Source: Nageia nagi
Lineage: Eukaryota > Pinophyta
Reading direction: 5' to 3'
Length of the DNA stretch: 64,000 bases
NCBI GenBank assembly: GCA_050084985.1
Contig: JBITNC010000001.1
Coordinates: 53,258,001-53,322,000, forward strand
Shown here: in pieces, positions 34,170 to 46,633 of the stretch
Layout of the letters: each line of letters opens with the position of its first letter
Numbering within the stretch: the stretch's first letter is position 1
Position numbers and translations under genes: made by a program
The notes under the pieces: model-generated
Told to the model about the DNA's origin: nothing
The model's input: the letters and a program-made list of their open reading frames with translations, nothing else
The model's database searches: none

Positions 34170-35690
34170 TCAATGCTTGGGCAATATCACCACTCCCAAT
34201 TTCTTTCGTAGGTACTTAAAAACTTCTTTGGGTAATGGTTTAGTAAATATATCTACTATTTGCTCTGATGTGGGAACAAATTCTAACTTTACCTCTCTTT
34301 CTACAACCTTTTCTTTCAAAAAATGATATCGAATGGCAATATGTTTTGTTCTTGAATGCATGACTGGATTCTTAGAAATATTGATTGCACTTGTGTTATC
34401 ACACATAATTGAAATAGGCTCAGTGATCTGAATCCCTAGATCTTTCATCATTTATTTCATCCACATAACTTGTGTACAACATGATGTCGCTGCTATGTAC
34501 TCTACTTCTACGGTGGATAATGATACTGATTCTTGTTTCTTACTGTGCCAACCAATAAGATTATTACCCAAGTAAAATGCACCGCCACTAGTGCTTTTCC
34601 TGTCATCTACACATCCTGCCCAATCTACATCTGAGAAAGTAATGAGTGTGAAATCTTTTCCTTAGGGATACCATAGGCCATAGTCCATTATACCTTTAAG
34701 GTACCGAAAAATCCATTTTACTGCAGTCACATGTGTTTCCTTTGGACTTGCCTGGAACCGTGCAACCATACACACTGCCTAAAGTATGTCAGGTCTGGTA
34801 GCTATCAAATATAGTAGGCTCCCAATCATTGACCTATACATAGTCTGATCTATTGATGGTGACTTATCATCCTTACTTAGCTTGCAACCTATCGTCATAG
34901 GAGTGCTCACAGGCTTGCAATCCTCCATAGTGAACTTTTTCAACATCTCTTTAACATACTTGATTTACGAAATAAAAATGCAATTCTTTAATTGATTAAC
35001 TTGCAAACCAAGAAAATATGAAAGTTCACCTATCATTGACATTTCAAACTCTATTTGTATTTGGTTAGCAAAATCTTTGCATATTTCATCTTTGCTACCT
35101 CCAAAAATAATATCATCTACATAAACAACAATGATAACTTGGTGAATATTTTCAGATTTAATGTAGAGATTACTATCCACCATACCCTTTTTAAAACCTT
35201 GCTGATGTAGATATATATCAAGTCTAGAGTACCATGCTTGGGGTGCTTATTTTAGACCATAAAGTGCCTTTTTTAATTTGCACACAAAATCTGGATTCTC
35301 ACTTATCTGAAATCTATCTGGCTGCTCAATATAAACTTCTTCATTAAGATTTCCATTCAAAATTACTGATTTTATATCCATTTGATAAACTTTGAAGTTT
35401 TTATAGACTACCAAAGTAAGAAATATACGGATAGCTTCTAATCTAGCAACAGGAGCAAAAGTTTCTTCAAAATCAATACCTTCAACTTGAGGATACCCTT
35501 TACAAACCAACCTTGCTTTATTTCTTATTACTTTTCCATCTTCATTAAGCTTGTTGCGAAAAACCCACTTGGTACTAATCATATTTTTATTTTTGGACCT
35601 TGGTACCAACTCCCAAGTTTGATTCTTTTCAATTTGGTCTAGTTCCTCATCCATTGCTTTAATCCAACTTTCATCCTAACTTGCCTCTAC
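34170..35690 (-). pseudogene. B copy 1 reverse transcriptase and RNase H (stops, otherwise one frame)
   Basis: One minus-strand frame runs from about 35,654 to 34,170. The reverse transcriptase has [20 protein letters not shown], the [12 protein letters not shown] region, [13 protein letters not shown] (ending at a stop where Gln is expected, 35,247), then an intact VVYVDD box in 35,183-34,965 and SYFLGLQV. RNase H carries FSDVDWAG, DDRKSTSGG, LSTVEVEYIAA and, at 34,451-34,170, MCDNTSAINISKNPV and VDIFTKPLPKE. The stops sit where Gln is expected and fit C-to-T change. The frame is offset from the integrase frame upstream, so at least one frameshift separates them. Confidence 0.9.
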
Positions 35691-35776
35691 AACATTTTTT
35701 GGTTCTATGCTTGAGAGAAGAGAATAGGTTCTTATTGTTCTTCTTCTTGTTTGAACTCTAGTATCTAGATCTCCAA

Positions 35777-36985
35777 TTATTTGGTCAGTTGGATGATCTT
35801 TTTGCCATTTACCTGTCTTGTGTTTTTATTTTCTTCTATTTCTAAACCACTGTGTGAGTTACCTGAGCCATTCTTTGGTTGATTTTCTGGTTGTTCCTCT
35901 ACCTCATCTACCTCAATATATTCTAGAAAATTTTCATTATTATCTTTTGGAGGTACTCTTAGTTCATTAATCTTGACATTTGCACTCTCAACAATTTTTT
36001 TAATTCTTTTATTGTAACATTTGTAAGCCTTGCTTTTTATTGAGTAACCAAGAAATATACCTTCATCCACTCTATCATCGAACTTACCAAGATTTTCTTC
36101 CATCCTCTTGATGTAGCACTTACTCCCAAATACTTTGAAGTATTTTGCTGATGCCTTTTTACCGAACCATAATTCATAGGGTGTCTTATTCTCATGGGGC
36201 CTCAACATACATCTGTTCTGAATATAAACCATTGTGTGGACTGCTTCTTTCCAAAACCTGTTAGTTATGTGGCTATCTGTCAATATTGTTTGTGCCATTT
36301 CTTGAATTGACCTATTTTTTCTTTCTACTACACCATTTTGCTGAGGTGTTCTTACTGCTGAAAACTATCCTCTGATACCATACTCATGATAGAATTCATT
36401 AAAATCATCTAAAATGAATTCACCTCCTCTATCCGATCTTAAACATTTGATTCTTCTTTCAATCTAATTTTTTGTCAGGTTCTTGAAGGTCTTAAATTTT
36501 TCAAGTGCTTCTGACTTGTGTTTCAAGAATAGTATACATGTCATCTTAGAATAATCATCTATACATAGCATGAAGTACCTATCCCCATTTAAACTTTATG
36601 TTCTCATAGGACCACACAAATCAGTATGAACAAGCTCTAATGGTTTGCTGGAATAGTATTCCTTTGTCTTGAAAGTGGATCTAGTGAACTTACCCTTTTG
36701 GCATGAAGAACAAATACTACTTGGTGGTTTTTTGATACTTGGTATATCTTGAACTGCTCTCTTTGAACAAATTTTAACTAAATTATCAAAACTGATGTGT
36801 CTAAGTCTCTTATGCCAAAGCTAATCTTCATCCTCCTTTCTGAGTAGACATGATCCATTTGAAGTCTCTATCAATGTATATAGATTTTTGGATATCCTTG
36901 TACCAACTACAACTAACCTACCACTGTTTGCTCTTCTGATTTCACATCCATGTTTCTTGAATATTACATCATGTCCTCTGTCACA
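35777..36985 (-). pseudogene. B copy 1 integrase
   Basis: Minus strand. The zinc-binding part near 36,830-36,690 has LWHKRLRH and C--C--GK; the core near 36,620 has PLELVHTDLCG and DDYSKMTC; then LRSDRGGEF near 36,430 and TPQQNGVVERKNR near 36,320. These keep the D, D and E catalytic positions. The open piece 36,298-35,777 covers FWKEAVHTMVYIQNR and the C-terminal KVFGSKCYI-VFLGYS-like segment. Upstream pieces are broken by four or more stops at expected Trp/Gln codons. In copy 2 the C-terminal end is altered by a 1-base loss. Confidence 0.88.
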
Positions 36986-37215
36986 AATCTAACTAACACT
37001 CAGCAAGCTATGTTTCAACTCGATCACGAATAATACTTCTTCTGACTTGATCTTTCCATCATTAATCTTAATTGTACCTCTACCGATAATCTTTGCTCCA
37101 TCATTATTGCCAAATTTTACTGATCCCCCTTCATGTTGTTCTAATTTTTCAAATCTTCTTTTATCCCCGATCATGTGGCTAGAGCAACCACTATCCAGTA
37201 TCCAAGGAGCTAGTT
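36986..37215 (-). pseudogene. B copy 1 protease
   Basis: ILDSGCSSHMIGDK spans about 37,200-37,150, with the copia D-S-G catalytic triad and the SSHM motif intact. It continues to GTIKINDGKIKSEEVLFVIELKHSLLSVS, ending at a stop at 36,989. It is in the same frame as gag and integrase. The protease would cleave the polyprotein. Confidence 0.88.
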
Positions 37216-37348
37216 TATTCTTTGCTTTAAGAGCTATTTATACTATTAGAGATTATTTTTCATCTTTTGGTTGCTCCTTCTCTTTCCATATCTTTTTGAT
37301 ACCTATTTTAGATTCATGTATTGTCTCTTCCTATTTATTTTGTTGTAC

Positions 37349-39241
37349 CTATCTTTCTAGAATTTGTCTATTATATCTCATGCCTTGTGACTGAAAAGAT
37401 CTTTGCTGAAATTGATTTTGAAAAAATATGCTCCTACAATTTCTTGCAGTATGACCATAGTTGTGACAATTATAACATTCTACAGCATAATCCATCAATG
37501 GTGCAAACATATTTCTACTTGAGAAATTCTTTGGACCTATATTATATTTACATTTAGAGATTCTATGTCCATACCCATTACACTTAAAACAATAACCAGA
37601 AAAGGATTGAGTGAACTTGGGTTGTGGACTTTGCCACATTGCAGTAGGTGCCAAAAATCTTCTTCTTCTTTGATGTGTGACATATGTAAATCCATCATTG
37701 TCCATATAGCTATCATTTCTAGTAGTATTATTTTGTCTTCTATGAAATGGTTATTCTTGATTAATCGGTTTCTTTTCCTCTTTGATTTCTAATTTTTTAT
37801 TTGCATCCTTGGAGGTTTGTCCTTCTTCAAAACCTAAACCAAATTTAATATTTGGTGCTCTTTGGTTCTGTAAGATTTCATTTAGCTTTAAAGATCCTCC
37901 CTCAAGTTTATGATACTCACTAATCTTATGACTCATCTCTTCCAATTGAAGATTCAATCCTGTAATCTCTGCTTCTAATTTGTTGTAGTACTCAACTTTG
38001 GTAGTGATTTGTTCTTCAAGATCTTTAGTTTTTTTTCGCATTTCTTCCACCTGTACTTTTAAGCTTATAATAACTTCATTTGCATCATCAAGTTTTCGAG
38101 AAGTTTTTCGATATTTTTTCCTTTCTATCTCTAATTCTTCTAGAGCTGCAATTAATTCTTCTTCTAGATTAACTTCTGCTTCAACTTCTTCTTCATCAAT
38201 TTCTTCTTCTAATTTTTGTTTCAATTTCAGTTTTTCTTCTTCAAATGCCATGAAGAGAGCTTCATCAACCTCTTCTTCTGAGTCTTTATTTGAACTGACT
38301 TCTGATGAACTAATATTTTTGGAAATAAAACTTTTCTTCTTGAAATTACCTTTTCTGAAATTTGATTTTATCTTCCATCCATTTCTCTCTCTGTGTGAAC
38401 TTTCATCATCTTTGTTCTTCTCATTGTGTGGACATTTAGCTGCAAAGTGCCCTACACCTCCACAATTGAAATATTTAAATGGTAATTTTCCTCTATATTT
38501 ACCTTTTATTCCTTTCTTTAACTTACAAACAAAATTCGCTTCTAATTCATCAGATGTCTCTTCTTCATCAGATTCTGGCATTGCTTTTATTTTCTTCTTT
38601 ACTTTGAAAGTGGCTTCCTTGTCAATAGATTTTACTTTTCCTATTCTCATTTCATAAGCAGTTATAGAACCATGCATTTCATCCATATTAAAAGTATTTA
38701 AATCTTTCGCTTCTTCTATGGCAGAAACTTTTGAATCAAATCTTTACGGAAGTGAGCGTAATACCTTTTTCACAATAACTGCATCTTCAATCTTTTCTCT
38801 GAGGCCTCTAATCGCATTGGTTACTTCATTGACCCTTAGCATGTATGCTTCTATGTTTTCATCTTCATTCATCTTTAAAATCTCAAACTATGCTCAATGA
38901 GTTTGAAGCTTAGCCTCTTTTATCTTTATGTCTCCCTCATGAATGTTTTTCAGTTTATCCCATATTTCTTTTGCCGATTCACAATTCATCACTTTTACTA
39001 GCTCGCTATCTACCAATCTGCATATGATAGCATTTTTAGCCTTTGAGTTATTTTCAAATGCCTACTTAGCAGCTGCATCTGTAATAGACGTAGTAGGTGC
39101 GATATAACCATTTTTTATGGCCTCCCAAATCTCATATCCTAAAGCACTAAGATATGTCTACATTTTGAGTCTCCAAAAAGAATAATTAGTGCCATCAAAT
39201 AATGGAGCTTTATTTGAAGAAAACCCTTCACCTGAAGTCAT
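37349..39241 (-). pseudogene. B copy 1 gag (coiled coil, three zinc knuckles, stops)
   Basis: The start is MTSGEGFSSNKAP at 39,241, just downstream of the primer site. Capsid-type sequence follows with LFDGTNYSFWRLKM and EIWDKL-NIHEGD, broken by at least five stops at expected Trp, Gln or similar codons. The longest open part, 38,686-37,751 (311 residues), carries a degenerate knuckle (YFNCGGVGHFAAKC, first Cys changed to Tyr) and an acidic, Glu/Lys-rich coiled coil at roughly residues 140-255. One stop at 37,751-37,753 separates it from 37,705-37,349 in the same frame, which has two good CX2CX4HX4C knuckles (CFKCNGYGHRISKC and CYNCHNYGHTARNC). It would be the particle and RNA-binding protein. 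Confidence 0.9.
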
Positions 39242-39291
39242 TGCGACACACCCAAGATCTCCCTAGCTGATTAAGCTAAAATAGGAACCTA

Positions 39292-39302
39292 CTCTGATAC
39301 CA
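39292..39302 (-). promoter_or_regulatory. Primer-binding site, B internal copy 1
   Basis: The minus strand reads TGGTATCAGAG two bases after LTR2. This matches the initiator-Met tRNA site of plant copia elements. The second copy is at 46,621-46,631. Confidence 0.9.
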
Positions 39303-39304
39303 AT

Positions 39305-41284
39305 TGTTGAACTATGCGTGACATTGAGAGGGGGGGTGAATCAGTGTTTCAATTTTAAAACTTTAAATATGAAAACTTTAAATAGTGCAGTAGAAAAATA
39401 AAACTAAATAGAGCAAGCACACTAGGATAGCAAACACACAACATAAGATATAATGAGGTTCACCAATGTGGCTACATCCTCGAAAAAGACTGCTTGGACT
39501 TCAATCCAAATCTAGCCATTGTAAAGCACCAACTTTACACATAATTTATCAGCACCAATTGAAAGGAGCACCAACCCCTAAGCTTTGCAGCACCCATTGC
39601 AAGGTGCACCAACTCCACTTGCTAAGTACCCACTTGACAGATTTAATAAGATGGAATGAAAGATTGATAACTAATTATCCAAGACCCAGAATGGTCTAGC
39701 TCAAAACTTTTCTCACAAAATATAATTTGAATCATATTATATTTTTTTTATGCTCATGCTAATAGCTCTCAATTCATCTGTAATCTGAAACCCCTTTTAA
39801 TTCATACACATTTGCTTTGGATTCCTGTCTACTGAAAAATGCTCAAAATCAGATCAAGAAATTATTGCTCATATCACTGAAAGGGCTGCCATTATTTTTT
39901 ACCAAGAAAACTCCTCATATTCTGAATCAAAACTGATATAATTTTTTACAAACATCTAAAACTTTCAACACTTATAGAATTATCAAGAAAACATTCATTT
40001 TTGAGATATCTGTTACTCATACATGCTTCACACACCTCTCAATAACAAGCTACACTGCCAAAACATAAACCCAGAAAAATTTGAATTTATTCAAACTGGT
40101 TGAAGATAATACCTCGAATGCACTCAGAACATGTGTTCCATGTCCATATGGCACAAAATGGTATGACGAATTTCACATAGATGCCAAAAAATCTTTCAAA
40201 GCTCGAATCTGTCTTTTTTATCTTCTCCTCTCTTGGTTTTTTTTTTTTTAAAGTGTCACATGATAAAAGAACTCTTGAGACTTAAATAGAAGTGTGATAA
40301 CTGAGATATAAAATAAAAGGAAATAGCATTTTTTTCAAACCATACACACTATTCCTTTTTGCTTGTCACTTAAAACCATTGTCGGTCAAAATTGGAAAAT
40401 TAAGAAAAAAAGCTCTAATAGCTTTTTCGATGAGCTATAAATTCTTACTGACTGCACAGTTTAACATGAAATTTGGATCACATGTTTTTCATATAACCAA
40501 GTACATTATATCCAAATTTGAAGCTTTAAATCCTCATAGTTTGCACACAGCACTTTTCACAAAGTGGCCTCCGACACAGATTTCACAGGTATTTTGTTAT
40601 GCTTGGATTTGTGCAAGTTATAGGTTCTCATAGTTCGAGGACTCAAATCAAGATGGTTCAAAATAAAAAGTTGTTCATCTCATCAAGTTATACGTGTAAA
40701 AACTTTGAAATTCTGAATTTGAAGACTTTTAGAGCCCAAAACAACCAACCTACTATTTCCAAAATTTATGCTCAAATAGTCAAAAAGTTACGAATTGGCA
40801 TTTTGCAGCTTGTACCATTTCTTCTTTGATTATCATCTTGCTATGAAGTTTGGACACACCTTCTTGTTATATATTACTATATATTATTTAAATTTCAACC
40901 TCTGATTCATTACCGTTTGCTTGCAATTCAAATTGCACGAAGCCAATTTTACATAAATTTCTAACTGCACCATAATCCATAAGAGTACCCAAAACTGAAC
41001 CAACATGAAATTTGACCGTTCCAATGCTTCACACAAGTTTTTTATCAATCCAACAACTGATCCAAACCATATCTCGTTGTCCGTCACCTTCCATTTGTAA
41101 TTTGGCCCTCTTGACAACTTTTGGTACCTCATGACAACTTTTGGTCTCTTTATCGTTTTTGCATCCGATAACTTTGTAGATCTTGTCGATGTTATTTCTT
41201 TGACAAGTGCAACCATATGAACCTTATGCATACTTATCTCATTGTGTTGACAACAATAACAACACTGCTGCACTATACTCAACA
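39305..41284 (-). repeat. LTR2 of array B (chimeric middle LTR)
   Basis: 1,980 bp. 39,305-39,959 matches LTR3 and differs from LTR1; 40,010-41,284 matches LTR1 and differs from LTR3. Diagnostic bases are A at 39,959 (LTR3-like; LTR1 has G) and CT at 40,010-40,011 (LTR1-like; LTR3 has TC). A single-base loss near 40,854 is private to this LTR. It has no target duplication on either side. Confidence 0.93.
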
Positions 41285-41499
41285 ATCTCCCCTTTGGAAT
41301 TGTTGGCAACACATATGCAAAAACTTGTTACTCTTCTCCCCCTTTGACAACAAATACAAAGGGGTGTCGTGGACTCCCCTGAGTCCATATACACAATACT
41401 TAGGTGTAAATCAGTATACAAAAGAACATAATTATACAAGAGTAAAAAGATAAATAAATACAAAATTACTCTCCCTGAGATTGTGCACCCAAAAGCTAG

Positions 41500-43020
41500 T
41501 CAATGCTTGGGCAATATCACCACTCCCAATTTCTTTCGTAGGTACTTAAAAACTTCTTTGGGTAATGGTTTAGTAAATATATCTACTATTTGCTCTGATG
41601 TGGGAACAAATTCTAACTTTACCTCTCTTTCTACAACCTTTTCTTTCAAAAAATGATATCGAATGGCAATATGTTTTGTTCTTGAATGCATGACTGGATT
41701 CTTAGAAATATTGATTGCACTTGTGTTATCACACATAATTGAAATAGGCTCAGTGATCTGAATCCCTAGATCTTTCATCATTTATTTCATCCACATAACT
41801 TGTGTACAACATGATGTCGCTGCTATGTACTCTACTTCTACGGTGGATAATGATACTGATTCTTGTTTCTTACTGTGCCAACCAATAAGATTATTACCCA
41901 AGTAAAATGCACCGCCACTAGTGCTTTTCCTGTCATCTACACATCCTGCCCAATCTACATCTGAGAAAGTAATGAGTGTGAAATCTTTTCCTTAGGGATA
42001 CCATAGGCCATAGTCCATTATACCTTTAAGGTACCGAAAAATCCATTTTACTGCAGTCACATGTGTTTCCTTTGGACTTGCCTGGAACCGTGCAACCATA
42101 CACACTGCCTAAAGTATGTCAGGTCTGGTAGCTATCAAATATAGTAGGCTCCCAATCATTGACCTATACATAGTCTGATCTATTGATGGTGACTTATCAT
42201 CCTTACTTAGCTTGCAACCTATCGTCATAGGAGTGCTCACAGGCTTGCAATCCTCCATAGTGAACTTTTTCAACATCTCTTTAACATACTTGATTTACGA
42301 AATAAAAATGCAATTCTTTAATTGATTAACTTGCAAACCAAGAAAATATGAAAGTTCACCTATCATTGACATTTCAAACTCTATTTGTATTTGGTTAGCA
42401 AAATCTTTGCATATTTCATCTTTGCTACCTCCAAAAATAATATCATCTACATAAACAACAATGATAACTTGGTGAATATTTTCAGATTTAATGTAGAGAT
42501 TACTATCCACCATACCCTTTTTAAAACCTTGCTGATGTAGATATATATCAAGTCTAGAGTACCATGCTTGGGGTGCTTATTTTAGACCATAAAGTGCCTT
42601 TTTTAATTTGCACACAAAATCTGGATTCTCACTTATCTGAAATCTATCTGGCTGCTCAATATAAACTTCTTCATTAAGATTTCCATTCAAAATTACTGAT
42701 TTTATATCCATTTGATAAACTTTGAAGTTTTTATAGACTACCAAAGTAAGAAATATACGGATAGCTTCTAATCTAGCAACAGGAGCAAAAGTTTCTTCAA
42801 AATCAATACCTTCAACTTGAGGATACCCTTTACAAACCAACCTTGCTTTATTTCTTATTACTTTTCCATCTTCATTAAGCTTGTTGCGAAAAACCCACTT
42901 GGTACTAATCATATTTTTATTTTTGGACCTTGGTACCAACTCCCAAGTTTGATTCTTTTCAATTTGGTCTAGTTCCTCATCCATTGCTTTAATCCAACTT
43001 TCATCCTAACTTGCCTCTAC
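41500..43020 (-). pseudogene. B copy 2 reverse transcriptase and RNase H
   Basis: The open pieces 42,984-42,577, 42,513-42,295 and 41,781-41,500 have the same residues and the same stops as copy 1, offset by 7,330 bases. The YVDD box is intact. Confidence 0.9.
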
Positions 43021-43105
43021 AACATTTTTTGGTTCTATGCTTGAGAGAAGAGAATAGGTTCTTATTGTTCTTCTTCTTGTTTGAACTCTAGTATCTAGAT
43101 CTCCA

Positions 43106-44314
43106 ATTATTTGGTCAGTTGGATGATCTTTTTGCCATTTACCTGTCTTGTGTTTTTATTTTCTTCTATTTCTAAACCACTGTGTGAGTTACCTGAGCCA
43201 TTCTTTGGTTGATTTTCTGGTTGTTCTCTACCTCATCTACCTCAATATATTCTAGAAAATTTTCATTATTATCTTTTGGAGGTACTCTTAGTTCATTAAT
43301 CTTGACATTTGCACTCTCAACAATTTTTTTAATTCTTTTATTGTAACATTTGTAAGCCTTGCTTTTTATTGAGTAACCAAGAAATATACCTTCATCCACT
43401 CTATCATCGAACTTACCAAGATTTTCTTCCATCCTCTTGATGTAGCACTTACTCCCAAATACTTTGAAGTATTTTGCTGATGCCTTTTTACCGAACCATA
43501 ATTCATAGGGTGTCTTATTCTCATGGGGCCTCAACATACATCTGTTCTGAATATAAACCATTGTGTGGACTGCTTCTTTCCAAAACCTGTTAGTTATGTG
43601 GCTATCTGTCAATATTGTTTGTGCCATTTCTTGAATTGACCTATTTTTTCTTTCTACTACACCATTTTGCTGAGGTGTTCTTACTGCTGAAAACTATCCT
43701 CTGATACCATACTCATGATAGAATTCATTAAAATCATCTAAAATGAATTCACCTCCTCTATCCGATCTTAAACATTTGATTCTTCTTTCAATCTAATTTT
43801 TTGTCAGGTTCTTGAAGGTCTTAAATTTTTCAAGTGCTTCTGACTTGTGTTTCAAGAATAGTATACATGTCATCTTAGAATAATCATCTATACATAGCAT
43901 GAAGTACCTATCCCCATTTAAACTTTATGTTCTCATAGGACCACACAAATCAGTATGAACAAGCTCTAATGGTTTGCTGGAATAGTATTCCTTTGTCTTG
44001 AAAGTGGATCTAGTGAACTTACCCTTTTGGCATGAAGAACAAATACTACTTGGTGGTTTTTTGATACTTGGTATATCTTGAACTGCTCTCTTTGAACAAA
44101 TTTTAACTAAATTATCAAAACTGATGTGTCTAAGTCTCTTATGCCAAAGCTAATCTTCATCCTCCTTTCTGAGTAGACATGATCCATTTGAAGTCTCTAT
44201 CAATGTATATAGATTTTTGGATATCCTTGTACCAACTACAACTAACCTACCACTGTTTGCTCTTCTGATTTCACATCCATGTTTCTTGAATATTACATCA
44301 TGTCCTCTGTCACA
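43106..44314 (-). pseudogene. B copy 2 integrase with private frameshift
   Basis: Equivalent to 35,777-36,985. One C is missing near 43,225 (copy 1 reads TTGTTCCTCT at 35,891-35,900; copy 2 reads TTGTTCTCTA at 43,221), so the open piece 43,627-43,172 ends early with altered last residues. The upstream stops are the same as in copy 1. Confidence 0.88.
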
Positions 44315-44544
44315 AATCTAACTAACACTCAGCAAGCTATGTTTCAACTCGATCACGAATAATACTTCTTCTGACTTGATCTTTCCATCATTAATCTTAA
44401 TTGTACCTCTACCGATAATCTTTGCTCCATCATTATTGCCAAATTTTACTGATCCCCCTTCATGTTGTTCTAATTTTTCAAATCTTCTTTTATCCCCGAT
44501 CATGTGGCTAGAGCAACCACTATCCAGTATCCAAGGAGCTAGTT
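44315..44544 (-). pseudogene. B copy 2 protease
   Basis: Copy of 36,986-37,215 at an offset of 7,329; D-S-G and the terminating stop are unchanged. Confidence 0.88.
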
Positions 44545-44677
44545 TATTCTTTGCTTTAAGAGCTATTTATACTATTAGAGATTATTTTTCATCTTTTGGT
44601 TGCTCCTTCTCTTTCCATATCTTTTTGATACCTATTTTAGATTCATGTATTGTCTCTTCCTATTTATTTTGTTGTAC

Positions 44678-46570
44678 CTATCTTTCTAGAATTTGTCTAT
44701 TATATCTCATGCCTTGTGACTGAAAAGATCTTTGCTGAAATTGATTTTGAAAAAATATGCTCCTACAATTTCTTGCAGTATGACCATAGTTGTGACAATT
44801 ATAACATTCTACAGCATAATCCATCAATGGTGCAAACATATTTCTACTTGAGAAATTCTTTGGACCTATATTATATTTACATTTAGAGATTCTATGTCCA
44901 TACCCATTACACTTAAAACAATAACCAGAAAAGGATTGAGTGAACTTGGGTTGTGGACTTTGCCACATTGCAGTAGGTGCCAAAAATCTTCTTCTTCTTT
45001 GATGTGTGACATATGTAAATCCATCATTGTCCATATAGCTATCATTTCTAGTAGTATTATTTTGTCTTCTATGAAATGGTTATTCTTGATTAATCGGTTT
45101 CTTTTCCTCTTTGATTTCTAATTTTTTATTTGCATCCTTGGAGGTTTGTCCTTCTTCAAAACCTAAACCAAATTTAATATTTGGTGCTCTTTGGTTCTGT
45201 AAGATTTCATTTAGCTTTAAAGATCCTCCCTCAAGTTTATGATACTCACTAATCTTATGACTCATCTCTTCCAATTGAAGATTCAATCCTGTAATCTCTG
45301 CTTCTAATTTGTTGTAGTACTCAACTTTGGTAGTGATTTGTTCTTCAAGATCTTTAGTTTTTTTTCGCATTTCTTCCACCTGTACTTTTAAGCTTATAAT
45401 AACTTCATTTGCATCATCAAGTTTTCGAGAAGTTTTTCGATATTTTTTCCTTTCTATCTCTAATTCTTCTAGAGCTGCAATTAATTCTTCTTCTAGATTA
45501 ACTTCTGCTTCAACTTCTTCTTCATCAATTTCTTCTTCTAATTTTTGTTTCAATTTCAGTTTTTCTTCTTCAAATGCCATGAAGAGAGCTTCATCAACCT
45601 CTTCTTCTGAGTCTTTATTTGAACTGACTTCTGATGAACTAATATTTTTGGAAATAAAACTTTTCTTCTTGAAATTACCTTTTCTGAAATTTGATTTTAT
45701 CTTCCATCCATTTCTCTCTCTGTGTGAACTTTCATCATCTTTGTTCTTCTCATTGTGTGGACATTTAGCTGCAAAGTGCCCTACACCTCCACAATTGAAA
45801 TATTTAAATGGTAATTTTCCTCTATATTTACCTTTTATTCCTTTCTTTAACTTACAAACAAAATTCGCTTCTAATTCATCAGATGTCTCTTCTTCATCAG
45901 ATTCTGGCATTGCTTTTATTTTCTTCTTTACTTTGAAAGTGGCTTCCTTGTCAATAGATTTTACTTTTCCTATTCTCATTTCATAAGCAGTTATAGAACC
46001 ATGCATTTCATCCATATTAAAAGTATTTAAATCTTTCGCTTCTTCTATGGCAGAAACTTTTGAATCAAATCTTTACGGAAGTGAGCGTAATACCTTTTTC
46101 ACAATAACTGCATCTTCAATCTTTTCTCTGAGGCCTCTAATCGCATTGGTTACTTCATTGACCCTTAGCATGTATGCTTCTATGTTTTCATCTTCATTCA
46201 TCTTTAAAATCTCAAACTATGCTCAATGAGTTTGAAGCTTAGCCTCTTTTATCTTTATGTCTCCCTCATGAATGTTTTTCAGTTTATCCCATATTTCTTT
46301 TGCCGATTCACAATTCATCACTTTTACTAGCTCGCTATCTACCAATCTGCATATGATAGCATTTTTAGCCTTTGAGTTATTTTCAAATGCCTACTTAGCA
46401 GCTGCATCTGTAATAGACGTAGTAGGTGCGATATAACCATTTTTTATGGCCTCCCAAATCTCATATCCTAAAGCACTAAGATATGTCTACATTTTGAGTC
46501 TCCAAAAAGAATAATTAGTGCCATCAAATAATGGAGCTTTATTTGAAGAAAACCCTTCACCTGAAGTCAT
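44678..46570 (-). pseudogene. B copy 2 gag
   Basis: Copy of 37,349-39,241 at an offset of 7,329. The 311-residue piece (46,015-45,080) and the knuckle piece (45,034-44,678) are identical to copy 1, as are the intervening stop and the N-terminal stops. Confidence 0.9.
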
Positions 46571-46633
46571 TGCGACACACCCAAGATCTCCCTAGCTGAT
46601 TAAGCTAAAATAGGAACCTACTCTGATACCAAT

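Noticed and set aside
37998-38657. 219-residue Ser-rich plus-strand frame (repeated at 45,327-45,986)
   Set aside because: It is the exact antisense of the Glu/Lys-rich gag coiled coil; GAA codons give TTC/TCT on the other strand. It is duplicated only because the element is.
39305-41284. Two independent B insertions side by side, or one nested in the other's LTR
   Set aside because: Either would leave an extra target duplication at the middle LTR and identical stops would be unlikely. Only the outer ends have AGAAG and the middle LTR is chimeric.
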